64,000 bases of DNA, taken from positions 1 to 64,000 of the forward strand of contig NZ_JAZDRH010000001.1 in the NCBI RefSeq assembly GCF_047470865.1. Direction: 5' to 3'. Numbering within the stretch: position 1 is the first letter of the stretch; each line of letters opens with the position of its first letter. The DNA is from JAZDRH01 sp047470865 (GTDB lineage: Bacteria > Pseudomonadota > Gammaproteobacteria > Pseudomonadales > Pseudomonadaceae). Shown piece by piece: positions 1 through 10,100 of the stretch. The notes under the pieces are model-generated. The model was not told where the DNA came from, made no database searches, and saw nothing but the letters and a program-made list of their open reading frames with translations. The translations under genes and the position numbers were made by a program.

Positions 1-145
1 ATGTTAATTATTTTAAGTTGAATTTTTTTTGATAACTCTGGCATTTTATTTTCCATTACAATCTGGTTTTCTTTTTAATATCTTTTTCAGTCATTCCTTC
101 AGATACCAATGCACTTAGTGCTTAAAAACTAGCTTCCTGTGTGAT
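1..145. other. AT-rich left edge, no confident gene
   Basis: This AT-rich stretch lies downstream of the SWIM-protein gene on the minus strand. A minus-strand ATG at 55 opens a frame of 18 codons that runs off the left edge without a stop. It could be the start of another gene, but it is too short to judge. No hairpin terminator was found after the SWIM gene. Confidence 0.2.
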
Positions 146-2212
146 TTATTCCGCCAACGCAATAGGTACTGAGCACTGCATTTGTTGCATGACATAGCAC
201 AAATAGACAGTGCGCAGAAGTTGCGGGAGGATGGGGCGTTGCTGGTTGTAAAGTTGCTCCAAGCTGTTGACGAGTGTTGTTAACCCTAACTGTTCAGCAT
301 CTTCTTTACATTGGGTTAGGGTATCTTTTTGTTCTTGAGTAAATACTTTACGTCCTGTGCACGCTTGTGCTTCTAAGCAATCTAGCAACGGTCGAGTAAT
401 ACGCTGACTAATACTTGGTTGGCTATAGCTGCTTTGTACAAGTCGTTTTTTATGTTTTACGTATTCAATAATACGGTTAACAAAGTTGCCTTTTAATCGG
501 CTAATAAAACGTTTAGGTAGTTCAAAGTCAAGGCATAAAGGTTTGATATGCCCTGTTTTTTCGTCCTCAATTAACAGACTAAAAGGTGAGAACTCCAAAT
601 GCTGATCTTGCTGATTAGGGCTGATTAATACAGCGCGTACTTTAGGCTGTTTTTTCAGGACTTGTTCTAATTTCTCAATACGTAACTGGCTATGTTCGTC
701 CCAGAATAAACGTAAAAAAGCGGTATTGCCTTGGGGGTCTTTAACAGGCCAGACAATGCATTGTTCTACTTCGTCAAGGTAGGCCTCTTCGTAGCTCGTA
801 ATGTGTAATAGCAAGGTAAAAGGCATGCCTTCTTCACTGCTGTTTTGTTGATTCACATACTGCTTAAGCTGAGAAAAATTAGTGAAACCAAGCTGATTTT
901 TTAGTTGTTCATAGCTGGTCGAGTTGAGTGGTTCTTTTGCAATAGCACGGCTATCAGCATTAAAGGCTAATTTGTTATCTTCAGATAAACGTGGTTTTTC
1001 TAGGGTAAAGGGCTGCATTATTAAACGATCAGGCGTTTGCTGCCAGAGTGCTAAGCTTTCCCATACATTTAACCGTGTAAAGCTGCTATCCATATTGTTG
1101 GTGCGGGCATTAGTACATTCAAGCCATTCAAGGTTGTCGTTATCCCAAAAGTGAAAAGTAGCACCGTGAGCCCCTGTTTTGCTGCTCCACCAGCTAGCAC
1201 CTAAAGGTGTAAGGTTAAGCGCTTGATCCTGAGTTTGATAGCTGCGACGGCTACGTTTGCGTAGTAGGCTGAGCGTGTCTACATCGGCTTGTTTTAAGCT
1301 TTGTAAGTGTGCTGCTATACGCGCCATTAGAAACAAGGTCTCACGTTCGTCGGTTGCAAAATGTCGGTTCGCCAGTTGTTGTACGTGCTGACTGAGATTG
1401 CGTAATAGCGCGGCTAAGCGTGGCAGTCCTTCTGCGCGGGCCGACATATTCAGCATATGCAGTTGTCGCGCACTGCTTTGGCTAACATGGGATAACCCCT
1501 GAGCGAGCAGTTCATTCAAGTGCAGCTCAATATGGTTAACTAATGCTAACTCATCGCTGGTTAAAGGTTGGTTTTGTTTGTCTTCTGGAATAGCTGTTTC
1601 AGGCCATTGCCATTCCTGCTGGTTTTGCGCAAATAAATAGGCAACTGCAGCTAAATGCAGAGCGTGTTTTTGTTTGCTGGGTAAGTCTGAAATAATTCCC
1701 GAAAAGCCGCCTTGAGCAAGGTAGATAATAGGTTCGTCAAACTCAGGCAAGGTAATTTTTAATTGGCTACCAGCAACAGTTACCAGTACTTGTTGTTCTT
1801 GCCAAGCTTGAAAAAACTGATAGGCCGTCCGTACATTACTAATACCCACGTTTTTGCAAAGTTGAGCGCTATTTAAACTTAATAAATCGGCTAGCGGATC
1901 AATACTGGTTGTATCTGCTGTGTTGTCTTCCGTTGGGGCGCTGCTGTTATTGCTATGTAGCCATAAAATAGCCGCCAAAATATGCTTGCAAGCACTGGTG
2001 GCAGGGCAGCTGCATGTAGCCTGTTGAATACCTGTAGTTGGCAGGCACACCTGTTGCCCATCACTGGTGAACTGGCCTTGTTCAGGGCTTTCTTGATCAA
2101 GGCTGACTTTGTCACTTTCAACGTCTTTACGGGCGCGGCGTAGTAAACCTGGGTTGGCGAACACACAGAGCGCATCTTCATCGTAGCTGTGGTAAATACT
2201 TTGCCAGCTCAT
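146..2212 (-). CDS. SWIM zinc-finger protein (YehQ-like)
   Basis: 688-aa protein of unknown biochemical role and last gene of the MoxR/VWA cluster. A SWIM-type zinc site (CxC-x5-CxH) is visible at C67, C69, C75 and H77; SWIM domains bind DNA or proteins. The remaining ~600 residues are largely helical with no enzyme motif that I recognise. The ATG at 2212 is preferred over the longer frame beginning at 2233 because it overlaps the VWA stop as ATGA and is preceded by an excellent GGAGGTGA ribosome site. Length and position match E. coli YehQ as I remember it. Translational coupling to the VWA gene suggests the two products act together. The SWIM assignment is firm; the function is not known. 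Confidence 0.85.
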   Translation of the reverse strand: MSWQSIYHSYDEDALCVFANPGLLRRARKDVESDKVSLDQESPEQGQFTSDGQQVCLPTTGIQQATCSCPATSACKHILAAILWLHSNNSSAPTEDNTADTTSIDPLADLLSLNSAQLCKNVGISNVRTAYQFFQAWQEQQVLVTVAGSQLKITLPEFDEPIIYLAQGGFSGIISDLPSKQKHALHLAAVAYLFAQNQQEWQWPETAIPEDKQNQPLTSDELALVNHIELHLNELLAQGLSHVSQSSARQLHMLNMSARAEGLPRLAALLRNLSQHVQQLANRHFATDERETLFLMARIAAHLQSLKQADVDTLSLLRKRSRRSYQTQDQALNLTPLGASWWSSKTGAHGATFHFWDNDNLEWLECTNARTNNMDSSFTRLNVWESLALWQQTPDRLIMQPFTLEKPRLSEDNKLAFNADSRAIAKEPLNSTSYEQLKNQLGFTNFSQLKQYVNQQNSSEEGMPFTLLLHITSYEEAYLDEVEQCIVWPVKDPQGNTAFLRLFWDEHSQLRIEKLEQVLKKQPKVRAVLISPNQQDQHLEFSPFSLLIEDEKTGHIKPLCLDFELPKRFISRLKGNFVNRIIEYVKHKKRLVQSSYSQPSISQRITRPLLDCLEAQACTGRKVFTQEQKDTLTQCKEDAEQLGLTTLVNSLEQLYNQQRPILPQLLRTVYLCYVMQQMQCSVPIALAE

Positions 2213-3357
2213 TGCATCACCTCCGACAACCATTGGGCAAAATGCTCTGGCGTTAAAGCAGCCACTTGCATGCCTAAATTAGATAGTTTCTGTGCAATTT
2301 GCATATCGTATTCTGGTTGTGCGTTATCGTTGAGTGCTGCTAAACCAAGGAGCTTGACCTTATTCGTGTGCATCCGTGCGACTGTACTGTAAAACTCGTT
2401 GAGTGAACCACCTTCAGCAAAGTCACTGATTAACGCCACTATGGTACGGCTGGGATTGCTGATTTTAGTTTCGCAATACTGCAAGGCTTTACCAATATAG
2501 GTGCCGCCGCCTAGTTGGACTGTCATTAGCACTTCAACAGGATCATGCGCCATATGTGAAAGGTCGACAACTTGGGTGTCAAACACCACCAAATGCACGT
2601 TAACAGCAGGTAATCCAGCTAGAATGCTGGCACAGACCGCAGCGTACATAATAGAAGAATCCATAGAACCACTTTGGTCAACGCACAGCACAATATCCCA
2701 CGGAAAGTGACTTTGCATGCGAGAGTTGAAAATGGGGTTTTGAATGACAAGCTGCTGACGCTCAGAATCAAAATTTTTTAAGTTTGCAGCAATGGTGGCA
2801 CGCCAATCAAAGTTTTGACTATTGGCAATGGGGGAGCGACGGAAACGGTTACGTCTACCTGTAATGGTATTTTTAAATTGGGTTTTTAGGCGGCGTAGAA
2901 TTTCTTCTACTACTTTGCTGATGAGTTCCCTAATGGCTTCTTTCATTTCAGCACTCATACGCCCACGCATATTAAGTAATAAGCGGGCGGTATCAGGCGT
3001 AGGTGAAAGATTGCGAATGGCATTGGGGTCGCGCAATAGGCCATCAATTTGGTAACGTTCTAAAGCCTGTGTTTGCATCCGTTCAAAAGTGCTTTGTGGA
3101 AAAAGTTTGCGCGCTTGGCTTAACCAGTTAACTGCATTAAAGACTGAAACATCATCACTACCTTCGCCTTTAGGACCTTCGGTACGCATGCCGCGGCGTT
3201 CATACTCACGGTTGTAAAGATAGCTTAGGGTACGATCAAGGCGCATATCTTCTTGGCCAAACTGGGCTTGCCCTAAGTTTTTATCAGCATATTTGCCTAA
3301 AATAAGTCGCCAGCGGCGAGCATGGGCGAGGATGTCTGGTTGGTTTTCATCACTCAT
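2209..3357 (-). CDS. VWA (CoxE/YehP-like) protein
   Basis: 382-aa protein with a C-terminal von Willebrand factor A domain from about residue 218. The metal-binding MIDAS residues are complete: DxSGSM at D227/S229/S231, T286 in a GGGT turn and D312 in SDF. The N-terminal ~200 residues are basic and helical, as in CoxE/YehP proteins. Such VWA proteins usually partner MoxR AAA+ ATPases to remodel or insert cofactors into client proteins. The start at 3357 overlaps the DUF5682 stop (ATGA) and has GGAG seven bases upstream; a longer frame from 3378 is less likely. There is no signal peptide, so it is probably cytoplasmic. The client is unknown. Confidence 0.9.
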   Translation of the reverse strand: MSDENQPDILAHARRWRLILGKYADKNLGQAQFGQEDMRLDRTLSYLYNREYERRGMRTEGPKGEGSDDVSVFNAVNWLSQARKLFPQSTFERMQTQALERYQIDGLLRDPNAIRNLSPTPDTARLLLNMRGRMSAEMKEAIRELISKVVEEILRRLKTQFKNTITGRRNRFRRSPIANSQNFDWRATIAANLKNFDSERQQLVIQNPIFNSRMQSHFPWDIVLCVDQSGSMDSSIMYAAVCASILAGLPAVNVHLVVFDTQVVDLSHMAHDPVEVLMTVQLGGGTYIGKALQYCETKISNPSRTIVALISDFAEGGSLNEFYSTVARMHTNKVKLLGLAALNDNAQPEYDMQIAQKLSNLGMQVAALTPEHFAQWLSEVMQ

Positions 3358-5924
3358 GACTGTTCTCCAGCAAACCACTGAGTTAAATGATTACGTTGCA
3401 AATACTGGTTTAACTGATGATCTAACGCGGCTCCTTCAAGCATATCTTGTTGGGTGAAGCTGCTAAAAGTAGTCGCTATTTGCTGTTCATTGAGTGCATA
3501 TTTTTTGGCAATGCGCTCAGCTAATACAGCGTTTTGTTTCGGGGTTAACTGGCTAAATGCAAAGCGTAAGTCAGGAAGTAGGCTAATAAAACGCTCTTGA
3601 TCCCAATCCATTAGTAGCTCATCGAGTACATTAAGGAGCAATGAGGTTTGCACTATCAGCTCAGGTGCCGTTCGCATAACACCAATAAAATAGGCTATGG
3701 CTAGATCATTATCAGCACCTAACGAGAAGGTGGCATGTAGTGCTTGCTCTAGTTCTTGTTCTGTTAAATAGCCATCAATAAAACGCATGGCATCAACCGC
3801 GCCACTAATTAAAGTAGTTGTCTGCATCTGTGGGCGTAAGCGTGCTAATTGCTGATAAAACGCCTGTTGATGAGCTAAGGTTGAAAGCGGTTCAGGCATT
3901 AACTTAACTAGCTCACGAAGTGACAATAAGCAACTAAGGGCTTGTTCTTGCTGATCGCTCTCTGCTGGAATAATTTGATCTAGATAAAATAGTGTTTGAG
4001 GCTGTATGGCTTCTAATAATAATGGCAAAGCGGTTTGGTTGGCTAAGCCTAAAAACTCGCGTCCGCGCCATAGATATAATAGACGGTGCCCGCAGTTTAC
4101 TAAGGAGTCTAACTTGGCATCTTGCTCAATATACACAGCCAATTTTGAGGCTAATTGGGTTACTCGGTTATTCAGCCCCATTAACGCCGCCTGTACTAAA
4201 AGATGTACCGCTTGCGCACTTGAGCGTCCAAAGCCTTGCTGCTCCAATGCTTGTTCTTGCGCGTAGAGTTGTTTTAAAGCAACCTGTTCAAGTTGTGTGC
4301 CTTGTTCTGATAATTCAATTAAACGCGCCTCGACTGAAGGCGTCCATGCGTACTGCCATTCCTCAAATAAAATATCCAAACGGTGGCCATTAACAAAGTC
4401 AGGACCGTCGATTTTTTGAGCAAAACCAGTGTTGATAAAGGCCAGTAAATGCAAAAAGCGGCTACGTTCGCGATGGCTATCTTTACGATAAATATCCAGT
4501 TGGCTATTTTTACTGAGCGTATCTTCCAGTTTAAAACGAAATTTTTGGGCTTTTTGATAAACTTCGTTCACCAAAGGAGGTGTTGCACTGGATTTAGGAA
4601 TACGACCTAAAGCAAAACCAGTAAAGCTTTGACGAATTTTGCTCCATAACTGAGCTTGCGTAGTATCTATACTGCCTTTGAGAAAGCCTGTTTGGAGTCC
4701 ATCCAGTAAATCGTAACGACTCGGCCCTTGATGGTTACGTAAAGAAGCTAAACCAATGGCTTGTTCATAGGCACTGCGCAAGGCGGTAAAGTTTGGGGCA
4801 TCGTCAAAGTGTTCATGACGTAATTGTTGCGCGATTTTTGATAGAAATTGCAAACTGTTCTGTTCACGCATGCTTTGTGTGCAACTGTTAGGCTGCTCTG
4901 CTTCTTGTTTCAGCATTGCTTGCCAGCGTTCTTGATAAAACTGTGGCGAAGGCATACCAGAAGCATAGCCGTTAAGTGCATCTAAGCGATCAAAACTATA
5001 ACGAATAAGCCACGCTTGATCATTTTGCGCAGTGCGCTGCTGTTTTTCAAAGGTGCTGAGCTGACTTTTAGAGGCACAGGTAAGGGTGTTTTTCTGCCAT
5101 AGCTGCTCAACTAACGCTAAGGTATGAAATCCGCCAGTGACTACCAAAATGCGAGCGTCTTTGTGTTGCTGTTTAATCTGCTGGATACAGATCAGCATGT
5201 GGGCTTCGCGCTGGCTAGAACCCTCAGCGTCTAATACTTGTGGCTCGTAATCTAAACGTGCCATAGCGCACCACGCAAAGGTGTCTTGAAAGAATGCTTG
5301 CCAGTCCTTTAATTGACCTAAGGTACGTAATTCAAAAAGGTGCTCCCAAAGATCGTCATGGTCACGACAAAAGAGCTTTTGCGCCATTCGTTGAATATAA
5401 CGGCTATGTGCCAAGTAACGCTCAGCTTGCAAGTTGTTGCTTTGTAATGAGGGCTCACTAGAGGCCCGTGTTTCCTCTTCTAGCTTAGCCACTTCCAGTG
5501 CGACTTGTTCGCTCCAAGATAAGTCAATAAAGCTGAGTTGAGCTTTATGTAGGTGCCCTTGGCGTAGTGCTTGCCATTCGGGAGAATACTCGCAAAACGG
5601 ATAAAAAGCCGAACGCAGAATAGGCTCAGGTTTTTCTTCGCCTTCTATTGTTGGTAGTTGTACTAAGGTTTGTCCTAAAATGGCTAACGGCGGACTGCTT
5701 TCTTCGCTGAGAAGGTCAGGAATCAGCGAGTTAAAGCTGTTTGGCGCCTCAATTAAAATATGCGTAGGTTTAAGCTGCTCAATCTGGTTACGAACAGCAA
5801 AGGCGCACGCTGGGCTATGATGGCGCACTGGCGCAAAGTAAATATGTGCTTGGGCTAAGGCTTCAATACTGTTTAAAGCCTGTGCCAGTCGATCAGGCAA
5901 CTGCTCAAGAATGGGCGTAGACAT
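3354..5924 (-). CDS. DUF5682 protein (YehM-like)
   Basis: 856-aa cytoplasmic protein of the DUF5682 family, for which I know no established activity. Conserved blocks in the first 270 residues are an RHHSPA motif (H35, H36), E59 in a strand ending IEAP, an REAHM motif (E240, H242) and a GGFHT motif (264-268). Their order and spacing resemble the TraB/TIKI/ChaN-EreA superfamily, which suggests a metal-dependent hydrolase-like fold; this is inference. The C-terminal ~450 residues are helical and repeat-like. It sits 8 bp after the MoxR gene and overlaps the VWA gene, so the three are almost certainly co-expressed. The ribosome site is weak, which fits coupling. Confidence 0.82.
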   Translation of the reverse strand: MSTPILEQLPDRLAQALNSIEALAQAHIYFAPVRHHSPACAFAVRNQIEQLKPTHILIEAPNSFNSLIPDLLSEESSPPLAILGQTLVQLPTIEGEEKPEPILRSAFYPFCEYSPEWQALRQGHLHKAQLSFIDLSWSEQVALEVAKLEEETRASSEPSLQSNNLQAERYLAHSRYIQRMAQKLFCRDHDDLWEHLFELRTLGQLKDWQAFFQDTFAWCAMARLDYEPQVLDAEGSSQREAHMLICIQQIKQQHKDARILVVTGGFHTLALVEQLWQKNTLTCASKSQLSTFEKQQRTAQNDQAWLIRYSFDRLDALNGYASGMPSPQFYQERWQAMLKQEAEQPNSCTQSMREQNSLQFLSKIAQQLRHEHFDDAPNFTALRSAYEQAIGLASLRNHQGPSRYDLLDGLQTGFLKGSIDTTQAQLWSKIRQSFTGFALGRIPKSSATPPLVNEVYQKAQKFRFKLEDTLSKNSQLDIYRKDSHRERSRFLHLLAFINTGFAQKIDGPDFVNGHRLDILFEEWQYAWTPSVEARLIELSEQGTQLEQVALKQLYAQEQALEQQGFGRSSAQAVHLLVQAALMGLNNRVTQLASKLAVYIEQDAKLDSLVNCGHRLLYLWRGREFLGLANQTALPLLLEAIQPQTLFYLDQIIPAESDQQEQALSCLLSLRELVKLMPEPLSTLAHQQAFYQQLARLRPQMQTTTLISGAVDAMRFIDGYLTEQELEQALHATFSLGADNDLAIAYFIGVMRTAPELIVQTSLLLNVLDELLMDWDQERFISLLPDLRFAFSQLTPKQNAVLAERIAKKYALNEQQIATTFSSFTQQDMLEGAALDHQLNQYLQRNHLTQWFAGEQS

Positions 5925-5932
5925 AGGCGCTA

Positions 5933-7030
5933 TTATTTCCAGAAGGCTTTTGAGGCTTCAAAAAATGAGCTCCATTGCTCGTCTTTACGTGCGCGCTCAC
6001 GGGCGACGTTATCCATATAAAAACGCATGCGCTTAATATCATCAGGGTTGTCCTTTAACACAACGCCAATGAGCTGGCGGGCAATAGCGCCACCGGTTAA
6101 GGTTTTATCACCTAAATAGTAGGCTTCAAGAGCGGCAGCATGGGCGATATTCACTGCTTCTGCGGTAGACATTACTGCATCCGGCGTTTTTAAGCTGGCG
6201 CCTTCTTGGGTATTGCCACTACGCAATTCTTGGAAGGTTGTTACTAATAGCTCAATAACATTGGTTGGAATCTGTATTTGTGGTGCGAGCTCACCTAAGT
6301 CACGCGCCAACTGCAAGGTGATAAGTTCCATTTCAAATTGTGGATCGCTAATGGCTTTTACTGTTTCGAAGTTAAAGCGACGTTTTAACGCCGATGACAT
6401 TTCATGCACACCACGGTCGCGCAAGTTAGCAGTGCCAATTAGGTTAAACCCTGGTTTTGCACTTACGCGTGCGCCTTCACCCATTTCTGGAATCATTAAT
6501 TGTTTTTCTGACATTAAGGAAACTAAGACGTCCTGAATTTCAGGTGGGCAACGAGTAATCTCTTCAAAGCGCACAATTTTACCTTGCAGCATGCCTTGGT
6601 AGATTGGTGAGCCAACCAGTGCACGCTCTGTCGGGCCTTCGGCGAGCAAGAGTGCATAGTTCCACGAATACTTAATGTGATCTTCCGTAGTGCCTGCTGT
6701 GCCTTGTATGGTTAGGTTAGAGTCGCCACTAATAGCCGCTGCGAATAATTCTGAGAGCATGGATTTTGCGGTACCAGGTTCACCCACCAGCATTAAGCCT
6801 TGTTTGCCGAGCAAAGTTACTATAGCGCGATCTACTAAGGCGTCATCACCATAGAATTTGCGGCTGATGTTAAGCTGTTCATCACCTAAGATAAATTGAC
6901 GTACGGCGCGAGGTGAACGCAGCCAACCTGCAGGTTTAGGGTTATCTGTATCGGCTTTCGTTAGACGTTTTAACTCATCGGCAAAACGATTTTCAGCGCT
7001 ATCACGAATGACCTGTGGCTTGTTGCTCAT
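5933..7030 (-). CDS. MoxR-family AAA+ ATPase (YehL-like)
   Basis: 365-aa AAA+ ATPase, the likely motor of the cluster. Visible motifs are Walker A GEPGTAKS (83-90), a Walker B-like strand ending FEE (152-157), sensor-1 GTAN (199-202) and the arginine-finger region KRR (216-218). The Walker A has Ala-Lys instead of the usual Gly-Lys, which is common in this MoxR branch. The start at 7030 follows AGGAG with a 5-base spacer; the ATG at 7048 has no comparable site. It is the first gene of the group MoxR-DUF5682-VWA-SWIM and is cut off from the upstream DUF4132 gene by a strong terminator, so it should have its own promoter. Confidence 0.93.
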   Translation of the reverse strand: MSNKPQVIRDSAENRFADELKRLTKADTDNPKPAGWLRSPRAVRQFILGDEQLNISRKFYGDDALVDRAIVTLLGKQGLMLVGEPGTAKSMLSELFAAAISGDSNLTIQGTAGTTEDHIKYSWNYALLLAEGPTERALVGSPIYQGMLQGKIVRFEEITRCPPEIQDVLVSLMSEKQLMIPEMGEGARVSAKPGFNLIGTANLRDRGVHEMSSALKRRFNFETVKAISDPQFEMELITLQLARDLGELAPQIQIPTNVIELLVTTFQELRSGNTQEGASLKTPDAVMSTAEAVNIAHAAALEAYYLGDKTLTGGAIARQLIGVVLKDNPDDIKRMRFYMDNVARERARKDEQWSSFFEASKAFWK

Positions 7031-7125
7031 GCTGGCTCCTAAACACAACGAAAACAGCCATAATTTGGCGAGCCACCCATAGTAGCTTATTGCTCATTGA
7101 GCACGCCTTATGCTGTTAATAGAAT
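7031..7125 (-). promoter_or_regulatory. Leader/promoter region of the MoxR operon with palindrome
   Basis: The gap between the terminator of the DUF4132 gene and the MoxR start must hold the operon promoter. It contains a perfect 6-1-6 palindrome, TGCTCATTGAGCA (7091-7103), about 60 bases before the start codon, which is a plausible operator. No textbook sigma-70 pair stands out; TACTAT on the minus strand is a weak -10 candidate. Both calls are inference. Confidence 0.35.
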
Positions 7126-7127
7126 TA

Positions 7128-7163
7128 ATAAAAAACAGTGCAGGCACTAAGCGCTGCACTGTT
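7128..7163 (-). terminator. Rho-independent terminator after the long DUF4132 gene
   Basis: A perfect 10-bp stem (AACAGTGCAG at 7134-7143 and its complement at 7154-7163) with a 10-base loop is followed on the minus strand by a run of T residues. It lies just after the DUF4132 stop at 7172 and separates it from the MoxR operon. Confidence 0.85.
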
Positions 7164-7171
7164 GTTGGCTA

Positions 7172-10100
7172 TTACCAAAGCCCTTTCTTTTTCCATTCAG
7201 GATCAAATCCGCCACAGGCAGCGGCTACTGCAAGGTAGTCGGCATAGCCTTCGGCGAGCAGAATAGGTGGGATGTCCTTCAAGGCTACTTCTTGAGCGCT
7301 CCATGAGCGGCCATTGGCAAAACTTAGGCTGTACAGAACGGCTGGAATATTCTCTTCAGGCACATAGCTACCACTGAAATGAATATTGATATACAAACCA
7401 AGGCTATCAAAGGCTTTGCTGTAATGGTCAAAACTGCCAGCATCTTCTGCGTCTGAGCGTTTATAGCCCATTTTGGTTAGCACGCCACGTAAGGTAAAGG
7501 TGTCTGTAACCCAGCCTTTACGATCCTCAATGAGGCCAGTAGTATTTTTACTGATATCTGGAATGCTATTGATCATCTGCGCAAATAAAGGCTTCACTTT
7601 GTAGTCTTTAAAATGTGCTAACCATGCTTTGCTCAATTCAGCCTCTAGTAAGGCTGCATGAGCTAGTTTTAGTTGGCTATTTTCGGCGAGTTCAACCTCA
7701 TCATCCTCTACATTGATAAGGCTGCCGTCCTCTGTTGGACGAAAGCTCGTAAGCAGATTGCCGTCAGTATCTACTTCTAACCAAACTAAGCGTTGAATTA
7801 ACGGATTCATAACTGGGTGTGCGAAAAGGTATTCTTTCCAGTCAGCCGCTGACCACAAACGCTCAGCGCACATGGCTTCAAATAAGCGTGCACTTTGTAA
7901 CTCAATGACTTGCTTAAGCTCTTTTTTGCTATTGGAAAGTAGCTTTTTAGCGTCTTTGACTAAGTCAGCGTCTTCTGTTTTCCGTGGTTCAGGTAAGGCT
8001 TTAATTTCTTTGCCTTCTGGATTAAGTAAGACAAATTTGTATTTATCATCCATGCGTGCAGTAAATACACGCTCACCATAATCTAGGCTAATAACACCTG
8101 TTTCATCCATACCTGCTGTTGGAATGGTTCGATCGGCCAGTTCATCAGGAGTCCAGCCATTGCGTTGGGCAATAGCAGTAATTAGTTCACGAGCTTTTTC
8201 TTGTACTGCGTTAGTGCGATAACGGCGGGATATAGATAATAACAATTGAATAATCAATGGATCATTGCTGTTACCAATCCCCATTAGCATTGCCATAATT
8301 TGGTTATAACGTGGGTAGTGGTCACGCATAAATTGGCGTACAGCCGTTACTGCAACATGGCCTTCAATGCCTGAGCATAGCGCTAGCATGCCTTTGTCTG
8401 ACGTTGCTGAGCCAAGGTAGCGACTTAGCACTTCACGCTTAATTTCTTCTATCGTATCTTCTAAGGTGAAATGTTCGTATTTTGCATAGTATTCAGGGTA
8501 GCGTTTAAAACCACTTTGGTAGTTAGCTAAGCGCTGAGGAGCACTTTGTTGCGCTTCTGCCATGGCTTCTTCTAGGCTAGGGTGACGCGTATCCTGCGCA
8601 ATGAAAGTGTGCAGCAAGAAGCTACCGAGTTTTTTCTGGCTGTCTTTACTGAGCAAGCCAACATAGCGTTGTAATAGCGCATTTCCTGAAGGATCTTTGA
8701 GTTTTACTGCCAGTACAATCCACCATTGAATAATAGCGGGCGCAACAGCCTTGCCATTTTCCCATGTAAGCGCTGGAATAAGTGAAAAATCAAACCATGC
8801 AAAGCTGGTTGGTAATTTAGCTTTTAGACCCGTTTCAGCTTCTTGCTGTAATACTTTAGGGCTTAAATAGGCGCTAATATCTTCCCCTAGTGCTTCTAAT
8901 GCCGTAAGCAAAGCCGCGCGTACCGTTTCGCGCTTTTCTTTTTTCAGCGCCACATTGAGCGCTACACAGGAGGACGGCTGGTTCAAACGGGCTAGCCATT
9001 CCGCAGCAGTAATGCGAATTTCTTGCTTGCTAGAGGCTAGCGCTTCTTCAGCACGTAAATGAATATTAGGAATGCTTTCTAAGGTTGCCTGAGCGATAGG
9101 GCGTAAGGATTTCCCTTCGCCTAATGCCAGCTCTAAAATGCGTGGTACATAGTGTGCAGGCAAACTTGGGAACTGTTCTAAAATCTGAATAGCACAGGCT
9201 TCAGAAAACTCGTAATAGCGATTTTGATTGTTATTTTGGCTCGGGCGTAGTTTTAATGCCTCATCTAACAGTTCTGTATTTTCCGCAAAAAACGGCCAAA
9301 CGAGATCTTTGTTGTTAAAATCTTCAAATGGATTGTAATAAGAGCTTGATAAGAAATAGTCTGCGATTAAACGCTTTGCATTAGGCGCACCTACTGCCGT
9401 CAACGCTTGAGCGGTTGCTCGTAAGTCAAACTGAGCAAAGGTTGTACCTTGTCTGAAAACCTGCCAAAGACTAATATGTTTGGCGGTGCTGTTAACCAGC
9501 TGGGTGCGTAAATGATGTAACGCACTGTATTCAGGCAAGCTAGAAATACGGTTTTTGTATTCAATAATGCGCAGGTCATGTCCAGAACGCTTGCTGATAT
9601 TGCCTTTACCATTGAGAAAGGCAGCAAGCTGCGCATAATCAATGGCATTTTCTCGTTTCAAGCGGCGATAGTTATCTTGCGCCCAATGGTATTGATGGCG
9701 TTTTTCACGGGTTTCATTCTCTTGAGCTTCACTTTCTGCACGCAGGCGCGCTTCCTCAAGCATTTCATTGTAGTTTTGTTGCAAAATTTCAGCGACTTTG
9801 GCTTCTGGTAACTCCACTTCAGCGATGGGCGCAAAAGGTGGGATTTCTAGCGACTCCATAGTGCTAGCACTATCAATGCTATCAAATCGAGCCAGTGCGC
9901 TTTCTATTGCTGCGACAACAGTTTTAGTTTTTTCTTGCTCGAGTGCTTGCTCTAATAGTGCTTTATTTTCGGCTTTACGGGCAATGAGGTTAGCCGCAAA
10001 AACGCGCTGTTTGCTGTCGCCATTAAAGAGTGCTTCTTTTAGAGGCTCAAATAGAATTTCTGCATCTAACACAGAAAGTAGGCCTTCAGCTTCAGAACGA

